From Clitoria ternatea (taxonomy: Eukaryota > Streptophyta > Magnoliopsida > Fabales > Fabaceae), in contig CM075670.1 in the NCBI GenBank assembly GCA_037962975.1, forward strand, positions 230,138,242 to 230,202,241: a stretch of 64,000 nt of DNA, written 5' to 3'. Below, piece after piece: positions 11,483 to 23,400 of the stretch (positions within the stretch are counted from its first letter, which is position 1; every line of letters starts with the position of its first letter). The notes under the pieces were generated by a model. The model saw only the letters and a program-made list of their open reading frames with translations, was not told the DNA's origin and made no database searches. A program made the position numbers and the translations under genes.

Positions 11483-11709
11483 TGTTAAAAAAAGCAACTA
11501 AAAGAAAAGAGAGAGAGAGAAACGACACAAGAATTTTACGTGGTTCAGTACACAGTGTATGTACCTATATCCACGGCTACATTAGGAAGTGTTTATATTT
11601 TGGTGTATTTAAAAAGCTTTACAAAGTGTTACTTATATAGTAACATAGAAGGCATAGGTCCCTTAAGATTTTTCAATACGGGACTAATTAAACTACATAG
11701 TTTCTAACA
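11483..11709 (-). repeat. copia 3' LTR
   Basis: 227 bp. On the plus strand it starts TGTTAAAAAAAGC and ends TTTCTAACA. It pairs with 15843-16070, which has the same termini except for decayed G/A and C/T end bases. Confidence 0.88.
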
Positions 11710-11801
11710 ATTCTCCTACTTGGAGTTTAATTATAATCCTTGCAAAACAATAAGCTTATCTGCTCTTTCACCTAGTGTAGCGCCTTCATCACCAATTATC
11801 C

Positions 11802-14800
11802 TTAAAGGCTAGTTGAGGAAATGCAAAGCCTCAAATTGTCAGTTATGACAGTCTTGGTCAACATATCAACTGGGTTCTCTGATCTTGAGATCTTCAACAA
11901 AGACAAATCTTCATCACTTATCAAGTCTCTGATAAAGTGATACTTCAATTCAATATGTTTGCATCTTGAATGAAGAACTGGATTTTTAGCAAGACATATA
12001 GCACTCTGACTGTCACTGAACAATGGAGAATCATTTTGTTCCTTCCCCAGATCTTTGAGAAAGTTCTTCAGCTATAGCATCTCCTTGGCTGCTTCGGAGA
12101 TAACCACATACTCGGCTTCAGTGGTTGAGAGAGAAACTCTTCCTTGGAGTTTAGACTTCCAGCTAACAACAATACCACCCAAAGTAAAAATGTAACCTGT
12201 GGTGCTTTTTCTACTATCCAAATCTCCTCCTAAATCTACATCAGAAAACCCCTGTAAAGTGAGATTGCTTCTTCTAAAACATAAACACATCCGTGATGTA
12301 CCCTTCAGATATCTTAATATCCACTTTAGAGCTTCCCAATGCTCCTTTCCAGGATTGGATAGGTACCTACTCACAACTCCCACTCATGTGCTATGTTCGG
12401 TCTGGTGCAAACCATAGCGTACATCAGGCTCCCTATTGCAGACGCGTATGGTACTTTAGACATGTAACTTTCTTCTTCATCTATCTGAGAAGATTGCCGC
12501 TTTGAAAGTTTTAAGTGAGTTCCCAAAGGGGTGTTCCTGGTTTTGGCATCTCCAACATTAAACCTGTCAAACAATTTTCCTATATATTTCTCCTGGGACA
12601 ATTTCAAGTTACCTTCTGGTCTATTTGTGAAGATTCTCATACCTAGAATTTGTTTAGCTGGACCAAGATCCTTCATCTTAAAGCTATCTGCCAATTGTTG
12701 TTTCAGCCTATTGATTTTTGTCATTCTAGACCCTGCAATAAGCATGTCGTCAACATATAAAGCAAGGATAATATAACTATTATCATATTTCTTAACATAA
12801 CAACAATGATCTTCTTCACATTTGTGAAATCTTGAGTTGGTCATAAACTCATTAAACTTCTTATACCACTGTCTCGGTGCTTGTTTCAAGCCATACAAGC
12901 TCTTATGAAGTTTGTATACAAGATTCTCCTTGCCTTGCTCTTCAAAACCTTCTGGTTGTATCATAAAGATGTTTTCTTCCAAATCTCCATGTAGGAATGT
13001 AGTTTTGACATCTAACTGCTCTAAATGAAGATTCTCTGCAACTATAATACTCAAGATAACTCTGATGGTAGTCATCTTGACAGCAGGAGAGAAGATCTCT
13101 GTGAAGCCAATTCCTTGTTTCTGCTAAAATCCTTTCACTATGAGTCTTGCCTTGTATCTTCTGCTGTCGTTAGATTCTTCCTTTATCCTATAAACTTATT
13201 TATTTTGCAATGCCTTATTTCCTTCTGGTAGCTTAATCAAAGACCAAGTTCCATTTCTCTAGAGGGATTTCATTTCATCTTCCATTGCTAGCTCCCACTT
13301 AATTGAGTCACTACCTTGCATGGCCTCAGCAAAGTACTCTGGCTCACCAGCATCAGTTAACAACAAATAATATAATGAAGGGGAATACCTCTGTCATGCC
13401 ACTCTCATTCTGCTAGATCTTCTCAACTGGGTATCAAGAGTTTCTGATGTTGTTATGGGTTCTGATTCTGACTCAGGCTCCACTTCCAAACCACTTTCTA
13501 AAATTTCTTCCAATGCTACTTTCTCAAAAAGTTCTAATTGTTTATCTGCACATATGGATTCTATAGACTTGTCCTTATAGAACATGTTTTCATTAAATGT
13601 GACATTTCTACTTCTAATAATTTTATTGTTTTGGTCATCCCAGAACCTATAGCCATACATGTTAGATCCATAGCCAATGAAATAACATATTCTTGCTTTA
13701 GTATCCAGTTTATCTCTATTATTAGAGTCTATAAGAATATATGAGACACAACAAAAAACTTTCAAATATGGAAGGTTTACCTCCTTTCCAGACCATACTT
13801 CTTCAGGCAATTGATAATCCAAAGGAACTGATGGTTCTCTATTTATGAGGTAGGCTGCTATGTTTATTGCATCTGCCTAAAACACCTTAGGCAGGCCAGA
13901 TTAGATCCTCATGCATCTAGCTCTCTCTTTTAGGGTTTTACTCATTCTTCCTGCCACAACGTTTTGCTCTGGTGTTCCCGGTATAGTCTTGATCATTCTG
14001 ATCCTATTTTCTGAACAGAAATATTTGAATTCCTAGCTATCATACTCTCCACCATTATCAGATTTCAGACTCTTAACCTTTAAACCTGTCTGAGTTTTAA
14101 CTTCTGTTTTCCATTTTTTGAACACAGAAGACACATCAGATTTATTTTTCAGAAAATAGACCCATACCTTTCTTGTAGAGTCATCAATGAAAGTGACATA
14201 ATAATGTGAGCCTCCAAGTGATTTTATTAGAGCTGGTCCCCAAACATCTGTATGCACCAGTTCTAGCCTTTCAACTTTTGATGTCTTTCCTGACTTTGAG
14301 AAGCTAACCTTTTTCTGCTTTCTAAAGATACAATGTTCACAAACACCAACATCAATATGTTTCAAGCTAGATAATTTACCTTTTGACACCATGAGCTTCA
14401 TTCCTTTTTTACTCATGTGTCCCAGCCATTGATGCCATAAAGAGGAACTGTTGGCAGCTTCAGTGACTGCTACCATATCCTCATCCGTAACCATGTAGAG
14501 AGACCTTCACTTCTTTCCACGAGCAACAATCAGATTGCCTTTTGTTACCTTCCAAGTTCCATCTCCAAAAGTAGTATGGTGTCCCTCATCATCCAACTGC
14601 CCTATAGATATTAAGTTTCTCTTTAAGGCTGGGATATGTCTAACATTATGCAATGTCCAAAAGGTCCCACTAGAGGTTCTAATGTTAATATCACCTCTTC
14701 CCACAATATCAAGAGATTTTCCGTCTACAAGGTAAACCTTCCCAAACTTTCCAAAAACATAGTTAGATAATAGTTCTAAAGAAGGTGTAGTGTGGAATGA

Positions 14801-15513
14801 CGCACCCGAGTCCATAATCCATGAGTCAACAGGACTATCTAAACTACAAATTAATGCATTTGTAATTTCATCAGTTACTACATTACGGATTCATCATCAT
14901 CATCCTGCTTCTTGTTTTTGTTCTTCCTCTTTAGAGCTTTGCATTGATTGGTAAAGTGACCTCTTTTGTCACAATTCTAACAAATGATGTCATTCCAGAC
15001 TTTGGTTTGTCTTTTTCCTTTGGACTTTAATCTACCTCGGCCTTGATTCTGACCCTTCTGGCTATTCCTTCCTCAACTTTCAGTATTCAGTGCTGAACCG
15101 AAAGAAGAATTGGAAGACTCTCCTGAGTCTTGTCTGTGAACATCTTTGCTTATGATTAAGTCACGGATGTCATCAAGCTTCAACTTGGTATTTCTGGCAG
15201 AGCTGTTAACTGCAGTAACTGTTGCACTCCAACTATCCGGCAGAGATGATAGTAGGATCAATGGTTTCACTTCATCTTCAAAGGTGATCTACATTGATGC
15301 CAATTGGGCAAGAATTGTATTAAATTCATTAATATGATGAGTTACAGAATTACCTTCACCTATTCTGAGATTGATTAGCTGACGTATCAAATATACTTTG
15401 TTGGCTGCTGATGGCTTTTCGTACATGTTTGATAATGGCTTCATCAAACTTGCAGTTGTCTTCTCATTTACAATGTTGAACGTAACATTCTTTGATAGTG
15501 TCAGTCGGATCAC
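11802..15513 (-). pseudogene. copia gag-pol, broken
   Basis: Read right to left. Gag fragments lie at 15513-15073. A CCHC zinc knuckle follows at about 14985-14945, interrupted by a TAG (14979-14977) between its first two cysteines. Protease has MDSGASFHTT (14815-14507). Integrase at 14494-14033 has the H-H-C-C region (HQWLGHM...CEHC) and DDSTRKVWVYF / SDNGGEYDS. The integrase tail is at 13822-13394. RT at 13075-12371 has the YVDD box (LALYVDDMLIAG), and RNase H lies at 12383-11802 (DSRKSTTGY, STTEAEY). Frame changes occur between gag and protease and near 12375 inside the polyprotein, with stops between integrase and RT. The polyprotein would normally provide capsid, replication and integration functions. 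Confidence 0.88.
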
Positions 15514-15842
15514 ACCAAGATTCTGCCGGTCTAGTAACTCCTATTCTGTCTGCTTCATGTCATCTGGCTTCTTCCCTGTTAAGGGTTAATGTAACTTCTT
15601 ATGATATAGATAGTTCTCCATCTGCATTTTCCAGTATCCGAAGTCTCTACCATTGAACTTCTTAATCTTCACCTTCCCATCTTCTAGCACTATTGCCCCT
15701 GTTGCTTTCTCTAAACTAAGAAAGCTCTCATTATTTTTCCTAAGCTGAGACTCTCATGGAAAAACCAAATCTTTTCTGTTGTGGAAGTTCAGACAAGGCT
15801 GCAACCACATAGCATACTAAGATATAGGCTTTTGATACCAAT

Positions 15843-16070
15843 TATTAGGAACAAAAACAACTAAAAGAAAAGAGAGAGAGAAACGACACAAGAATTTTAC
15901 ATGGTTCAGTATACAGTGTATGTGCCTACATCCACGGCTACACTAGGAAATGTTTATATTTTGGTGTATTTAAAAAGCTTTACAAGGTGTTACTTATATA
16001 GTAACATAGAAGGCATAGGTCCCTTCAGATTTTTTAATGTGGGACTAATTAAACTACATAGTTTCTAATA
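15843..16070 (-). repeat. copia 5' LTR
   Basis: 228 bp, adjoining the primer-binding site at about 15828-15842. It begins TATTAGGAAC on the plus strand (canonical TG lost to TA) and ends TTTCTAATA before the AACTCT flank. Confidence 0.88.
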
Positions 16071-16076
16071 AACTCT

Positions 16077-16419
16077 AACTATGCTAACTTGTATACACTT
16101 ATATATAGCTTCATATACATCCATTGCTATCCAAATTGATCTTTTTAGAAGCTTTATTACTATTGGCTTTAGGATAATCTTATTGGCATGGTCTACTGCA
16201 TTCAAGTTGTCTTGTTGATTGTTCTATTTCAAGTCCAGTTATTAGATGACACCTCCTTCAATGTTGTTACAAGAAATGAACTTAAGCCAATAACTTGAAA
16301 CTTGTTTTGTTAACATTAATCGAAACATCTATATTGGTAGGTTAATGTTTGTGTATCCTAGTTGCAGCAAGCAGTGATTCTGCTTAAAAAAAGATCATGA
16401 TTATAGGTAATTGTATATT
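16077..16419. other. Short spacer between two retrotransposons
   Basis: 343 bp of AT-rich DNA with no recognisable feature. Confidence 0.5.
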
Positions 16420-16424
16420 GTGCT

Positions 16425-17183
16425 TGAACTGGTCTGAACCAGGGTCTACAATCCCATGTGGGACCAGCCACAAAAGTACATATATTTTAGTGTTTATACA
16501 CCGGTACAGTGGGTATCCGGTATTGTAATCTGGCCTCTCAGTGAGAGAAACCGCTCTCGTTGTCCTGGAGATCCTTCACACCAGAGTTTTACGTTGGAGT
16601 GAGCGAAAGGTGGTGTCACCTGCAAAGATTCTCCGACGCTCAAGTTAGATGAGTATATATGAACTCTGTGAACACTTAAGCAATGCAATAGTAAGGTGAG
16701 GGTTTAGAACAACGTAACCTTGCATGTGTATTGGAATATGCTATTTATAGTTGGACATGGAAAATGAATCGTTGGATGCAGGTGGGCCCATAAGTTCTGA
16801 TGCCGTGTATAGAGTGTCAATCAAAGTGGCTCAGTGCTCAGAGTGTGACAGGGGGTAGGTCAATTATCAGTGTACGATTCTGACACAGGGATAGAGGATA
16901 ATCATCTTTTCCGTACATCACGCTTGCGATCGTACCTACTCCTTTCTGCAAGTGATATTGGCATATTCTGCTATGCAGAGTATCCACACTTGATAAGTTA
17001 TAACCCCTCTTATCTCATTGTGACACTGAGGCAAACAGTTATACGTGACGGGAAGTGAGGGCGGATGAAGTATCCGATGAGAGCGGATAACCAGTGTGAA
17101 GATACTGCCCTACGATACCGGTTACCCTTGTGGAACAGTCATGCTGACATCACAACTTGAAGGCCGGTATCCAGACCGGATCA
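16425..17183 (-). repeat. Tat-A 3' LTR
   Basis: Plus strand TGAACTGGTCTG...CAGACCGGATCA. The adjacent sequence 17184-17198 read on the minus strand is AAGCTAAGGGACAAA, the polypurine tract that matches Tat-B (AAGCTAGGGGACAGA). Confidence 0.88.
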
Positions 17184-17710
17184 TTTGTCCCTTAGCTTGT
17201 ATGAGGGACTGGTAAGTTGCTCATATAAGCTACACAGTCTTCAAGGAGTTTGGATGCCAGTAAGACACTCTGAGGGTGCTCATTTAGAACTCTTGTTAGC
17301 TATGCACCGGTACCCTGCCAGTGCAGCCACTCTATAGATTACGTACCCGCCCTCTTGATGCCCTTACAACGGATTCGGACAAAGATTTGCAATGAGAGCA
17401 ATCCCAAGAGTTTTTGGGAAGTTGAGACTCTTGGTATTTGAATAGTTGTTGGGGTGTATTTAATGCGTCTGAAATGATTGGACAATTAATGCCCTTTTAA
17501 AACATGAGCCATCATTGCCCTAAAAATAACCGTCGGTTGGGCTTATTGGGCCTGGACTTTGGCTTTCGTGGGCCCGTTTCGCTTGAAACTTTTCATGAAC
17601 CGTCACCATTTCGCGCCTTGGACATGAAATGACGGAGTCGTTTAAATCCAAAAAGATGCATTTTAGGGCATACGACATGACTCTTGGCTAATCACTGTCC
17701 CCCTTCGTTA

Positions 17711-17720
17711 CCTATAAAAG
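17711..17720 (+). promoter_or_regulatory. TATA box of the Tat-A antisense gene
   Basis: CCTATAAAAG lies about 181 bp upstream of the antisense gene ATG (17901), within TTCGTTACCTATAAAAGG. The same string occurs at the equivalent place in Tat-B on the other strand (56289-56279). Confidence 0.65.
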
Positions 17721-17900
17721 GGTAACTTAGCAAGTTTTGGAACTTACTTTCGCCTTCAAGCTTAGTGAACCTCTGCTGAAATTTTAAAGACTCTATTGCT
17801 GTTCTTTCCTTACGCAAAGTTCTTCCTTCTATTATTCCTTCCTTAGGTAACCTCCTTATCTCTTACCTTCATATTATTTTCGGTTGCTTCAACTTCAACC

Positions 17901-20495
17901 ATGCGCCCTAGGCCAAGCAGCACTGGTACCTCAAACAGGGGGAATTTGAGTTCACGTGCCCCCTCTAGCCACCGTGGTGGGAGGATTCCTGTGAATCTCC
18001 CTGTGGCTAGGCCTCGTCGCTCAGAGAGGGTTGAAAATTCTTCCTCACGAGCACCAGTGGTTCTGCGCCGCCCTGAGGGTTCCTTTGACTCGAGGGCTAC
18101 CAGCCGCTCTGATAACGGGTCAAATGTTGAAGGCTACCTCTCTGACGACGTTGCCTTTTATCACAGTACAAAGGCATTTCAACACGCATCAGACGTGATG
18201 GAGATTCTTGGGTCTGGAAAGACGTTGATCCTGCAAACAATGGAAGGGTGTGCAGCTAAATTGGGAGAGGCTGAATAGGGAGTCCCCGTATTGCTGGGTT
18301 GAAGAAGAGTTCTTGAACATTGCTTCGCACCACGCGAGAGAGGACGGTAATCCTGTTGAAGCTTGATTCTCTGTCTACTCCAGAAAGAAATACAAGGACC
18401 ATTTTCTCATCCTTGCACCCCGGCCTATGGAGCGAGTCTGCCATCGAGTCCCAGACGAGAGGTCGGTCTACATGTATGACTTCGTCTTCAGTACTTGGGA
18501 GTTCCTTTCCCCATGACGGAGTTTTAGATGGCCGTCCTTCGTTTTCTTGACTGCGCCCCCACACAATTGCACCCTAATGGCTGGGGCCTGGTGCGTGCTC
18601 TCGAGGTTCTCGGGGAGCACTTCAATTTCACAGCCACTATGGCAAAACTTTTCTATTATTGCCAAGTGGTCTGCTGTGCCAACAAGAAGGGCGACCTTGG
18701 GTTCATAACGCTCTATTGTGACTCAAGGATAGTAAATTTCAAATCCTACACTGAATCCGCGAAGATCGACGGAGGCTCTTTCAAACACTACTATACGCGG
18801 ATTCGGGTGCAAACGAATAAGCCAGTCTTCTGGCTCAACAAGTAGGGATTCACAAAATTCCTCCTCAGCTGGACGCACGAGCATTTTTTGTTGCTGAGCC
18901 GTGCCTACTACACCAAAGAGGGCAAACTTTCCCCCCACTCTGTGGAAGTTCTGAGTGCCATGCAATCAGCCTCAAAAGCCCTTAAGAGGTTCTCTTGCAG
19001 ACATCTCCTAGGGAGTGACGATGTCAAGAAGAAATACCTCTGTAATATCCATTCTCTAACTATAGGTGCTGTATATTCATTCTATATTTTCTGCTTTGCC
19101 CTCAGTATTCTAACTTGACCTTCCTTGTTTTGCAGAGCAAATCAAAAAAGTTTCCACCGACATGCTTTCCCTAAAATCGATGCTGGCAGATGATGATTCC
19201 TTTTCTGAAGAGAACGACATCCAAGACAAGAGGAACTCTTTCAAGGCTGAAGCTCCCATCATCCCCTTGACATCCGCTGTGGGGGACGATGTACCCCTAC
19301 TTGAGGAAAAGGATCCTGAGGAGAAACCTCAAGTTGAGGAAGAAAGCCAAGAGCAGCCCGTCCCTGAAAAGAAGAAGAAGAGGGTCCTGGTTAAGGCTGC
19401 TGACAGAAAGAAATCTTCTACTGGTGAGTCTCTAAGAAAGCGTCAGAAGACTCTGGAGGAGACTGGCATGAAGAAAGACAAAGGGAAGAAACCAGCTCTC
19501 TCTTCCTCTGCCCCTCCTTCGCACACCGGCACTGAGACAGAGTCAGAGAGCGAGCCTCCTCCGGTTAGTGATCCTCCAAAAGAATCCTTCCTTTCTCCCT
19601 ACCTCTAGTTCCAGGGGTCCATGCCTCCCACACTTCCTAAGGCAAGGTATTGCCTCCGCCCCTCTCTCGAAGCTGCTGAAGTTAGCGGCGCATGTAAGGC
19701 CGGTCGCTGGCAGCTGGATGAACTCTCCGGCCTTCTAGACTCCTTAAGCGATAAGGAAGATTATATGGAACAAGTTGAAAAACTTAAAGCTGACATCGCT
19801 GTAAAGGAGGCCTGGGCGGCCAAACAAGCGGAAACTACCAGGGGGTTGAGTCGGAGCTAAAAAAGGCTAAGGAACTACTGGAGAAGAAGACCAAAAAAAT
19901 AAGCCAACTCCACTTCACAAACAAATCTTTGGAGCGGCAGGTTTCTGAACTTCAGCAGCAGAACAAGTCTATCCCCCTCCTGGAAGAAGAGCTCTAGCTT
20001 GAGAAGAAGAAATCCGCCAAGCTGAGTGAAGATCTTGCAACAACGGAGGCTGGCCATAATAAAAGCTTAGGAGAGTGGGAGGCCCTCAGGAAGGAGCTAC
20101 AGACTCAAATTGAAGAGCTGAAGAAGGGGAGTGCGAGCGCTGGGCCATTGGAGGAAGAGGTTACCAAGCTTCAGAAGAGGTTGGCTACTTCCAAGGCCAA
20201 GGCTGCTAAGGCTTTGGAAATATGCAAGAAGGTAGCTTTTGAATCCTTCGGCCTGACCCTTCGTCAGGTCTTCTACTACAATCCTGATGTGAAACTCAAC
20301 TTGTACGGGCTGGATCCGTTCTACGAGTTCCACGGAGGGAAACTTGTTATGGCGAAGAGTGACGGCTCGCACGTGGATCCTCCGGATTCTCTTTATGAAC
20401 TGCCCCCTCTTCCGGAGGGCCAAAGTACAGAACCACCACCGGTTACTCCTGGCCCTAAAAATGCTATTCAGGAGAACGTCCAATCTGGTCTGAAG
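17901..20495 (+). pseudogene. Antisense gene of Tat-A, two exons, broken
   Basis: Homologous to the intact antisense gene of Tat-B. Exon 1 is 17901-19041: an Arg/Ser-rich N-terminus, then FLDCAPTQLHPNGW, LFYYCQVV and FKHYYTRIR motifs. The intron is 19042-19135 (94 bp, GTAATATCC...TTTTGCAG). Exon 2 runs from 19136 to about 20495, with an acidic region then a long coiled coil. Breaks: a small deletion near 18255 shifts the frame to a stop at 18276-18278; in-frame stops occur later in both exons (for example TAG at 18843-18845 and about 19606). The 3' end is cut by the deletion that fuses it to the integrase of gag-pol. Protein function is unknown. Confidence 0.82.
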
Positions 20496-23400
20496 CTCCA
20501 CCGGAATCATCGCCTCGACCCCATAAGTCAACCAATATGGGGATTCGTTAGTAGAAGAATGTGGCGTAGTACGGTATGCCCATAGAACATGGCATAACTG
20601 ATCAGTCCATCCCCCTTTTGCTTCACCAAGGTGTTTCTTCAACCCCTTCAACACCTCTTTATTAGCTACTTCTGCTTGGCCATTTGTTTGAGGGTGTTCA
20701 ACAGATGAAAAAACTTAGACTATCCCCAGTCCCTCAAGCAACTCTGTGAACTTCTTATCTATGAATTGGGTACCATTGTCAGTTACAATCTGCCCTAGAA
20801 TGCCGAATCGAGCTATGATATTCTCATATAAAAAACGCCTTATCCGTGCTGATGTGATATGCACTACCGGTTCTTCCTCAATCCACTTGGTGAAGTAATC
20901 AACTCCCATGATCAAATACTTAATGCCCCCTGGAGCGGTTGGGAATGGACCCAAAATATCCAAACCCCATTGATGGAAAGGCCACGGCACCACAGATGAA
21001 GAGAGTTCTTGGGCCGGTGTGTGATGAAGATTAGAAAACCTCTGGCAAGCATCACACTTCTTCACAAAATCAATTGAGTCCTGCTTCATTGTGGGCCACC
21101 AATACCCAGCCCTGAGGACTTTTCTCATCAAGCTTCTTCCTCCGGCATGGTGCCCACATTGCCCCTCGTGTACCTCCTCCATTACTCCTTGTATTTCACT
21201 CTCTTTTAAACAGATGAGATAAGGCACTGAGAATCCTCTTCTATACAAAACACCATCAACCATAGTGAAACATGGCAACTCCCTTTTTACTCTTCTTCTT
21301 TCTTTCTCATCGTTGGGAAGCTATCCGTCAGCCAAATAACGGATATATGGGATAACCCAAGAATCCTCGTAGGGGTAATTGACCATTATAGAGTTAAGAG
21401 AAGGGAACATAGGAATGCTAGGCGATGTCAGTGTGCTCTGAACCACCGACGTTGTACTGCCAGGCTGTTTTGTGCTTGCAAGTCTCGATAAGATGTCCAC
21501 TCTGGTATTCTCCTCTCTTGGCACATGCTTAAATTCTAGCGCATCAAATCTCCCATTCAACTCATTGATACAATTCAAATACAATTGAAGTTGTGGCTCA
21601 CGAACCTGATACTCGCCTTGAATCTGTGATATCACTAGCTATGAATCATTACATAATGTCACTTCTGTTGCACCGATGCCGATTGCTGCTCGGAGGCCAG
21701 CCAGACATGCCTCATATTCAACCTGATTGTTGGAAGTTTTGAAATTAAATCGGAGGGAGATCTCCAAATGCACACCGTCATCACTTTCCACAACAATACT
21801 AGCTCCACAACCTTTATTGTTTGACGACCCGTCAACATAAATAGTCCAATGTGCTCGGGGTGTGGCTGGATCCGTTCCCGTCATTTCTACGATAAAATCC
21901 TCCAAGACTTGGGCTTTAATGGCTCCTTGAGGTTCATAAGAAATTTCAAACTCAGAGAGTTCGATAGACCACTTGATCATCCTTCCAGCGAGGTCCGGTT
22001 TACTAAGCACAGAACGGAGTGGCAAATCCGTTCTTACCAAAACTAGATGTGCATGAAAATACGGTCTCAACCGTTGTGAGGCCCATACAACTGCAAGAAC
22101 GGCCTTTTCTATCTTCTGATATCTGCCCTCTGCCCCCTGGAATGTCTTGCTAGTGAAGTACACTGGCCTCTGTCCTTCTGGAGTTTCTTTGATTAATGCT
22201 ACGCCCAAGGCTTCATCAGAAATCGTCAAGTATAGGATGAGGGTTTCACCAGGATCTGGCTTTACCAATATTGGTGGACTTGACAACACGGCCTTCAGTT
22301 GCTGGAATGCTTGCTCTTGCTCTTCCCCCCATTCAAACTTCTTGTGCTTCTTCAATGCCTTGTATAAAGGAAGGGACTTACGCGTCATTTTGGGCATGAA
22401 TCGAGCCAGAGCGGCCACCTTTCCATTCAACGACTGTACCTCCCTCAAGTTCTTGGGGCTTTGTATATCCAATATCGCCTGACATTTACCAGGATTGGCC
22501 TCGATGCCGCGTTGGGTTAACATGAAACCCAAAAACTTCCCAGCTGGGACTACAAAGGTGCATTTTAATGGGTTCAACCTCATGTTGTATTGTTACAACC
22601 GAGTGAACACTTGGCGTAAATCTTCAACATGATCACCTCTAGCGGAAGTCTTAGCAATAATGTCATCAATATATACCTCCACCAACTTGGTGTGCATGCC
22701 TTCAAACACCTTATTGATCATTCGCTGGTAAGTGGCTCCACCATTCTTTAACCCGAAAGGCATGACGGTGTAGTAAAAGACACCATGGTCATTGACAAAA
22801 GCCGTATTTTCTTGATCCTCCTCCCATATCGGAATTTGATTATAACCCGAATAAGCATCCATGAAACTAAGGTATTGATAACTAGACGAATCATCAACCA
22901 TACGATCGATATTTGGGAATGGATAAGGGTCCTTCGGGCAACACCGGTTGAGATCCACATAATCTATACACATTCTCCACTTGCCATTGGCCTTTTGCAC
23001 CATTACTACATTGGAGAGCCAGGATGAATAGCGGACCTCTTTGATGAAACTAGCCTTCAACAATTCTTCTGTTTGCTCACACACTGCTTTCTGCTTCTCC
23101 GGTCCTAATCTCCTTTTCTTTTGGGCAACCGGTCTTGTCTCTGGATAGACAGCCAATTTATGGCAGCAGAAATCAGGGTCCATCCCAGGCATGTCCGTAC
23201 GCAACAGGTCTTTAAACTCCTGAAGGAGTGCCACCAAGCGTTGCTCCATGACCATCTCCAGCTTATCATTAATGTGCGTGACCTTATCTGGGGAATCCCC
23301 TAAGACGATGTCCCTGGAACCACCATCCGATGTAGGCTTTAAGGGATTGAGAGGGTCAATCTTCAATTCCGCTCTGGGGTCCAGATCAATCAAACTGACC

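Larger units (their letters stand above)
11483..16070 (-). mobile_element. Ty1/copia retrotransposon, decayed
   Basis: A 4.59 kb element on the minus strand bounded by about 227-bp LTRs and flanked by AACTCT on both sides (11477-11482 and 16071-16076). The 5-bp TSD expected for the family lies within this 6-bp match. Next to the right (5') LTR the minus strand reads TTGGTATCAAAAGCC, a Met-tRNA-type primer-binding site. A purine tract (GTAGGAGAAT) precedes the left (3') LTR. Gene order gag, protease, integrase, RT, RNase H is that of copia. RT and integrase wording recalls the Tork/Tnt1 group. The LTRs differ at about 16 sites (about 7 percent), and the coding region has frameshifts and stops, so it is inactive. 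Confidence 0.9.
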
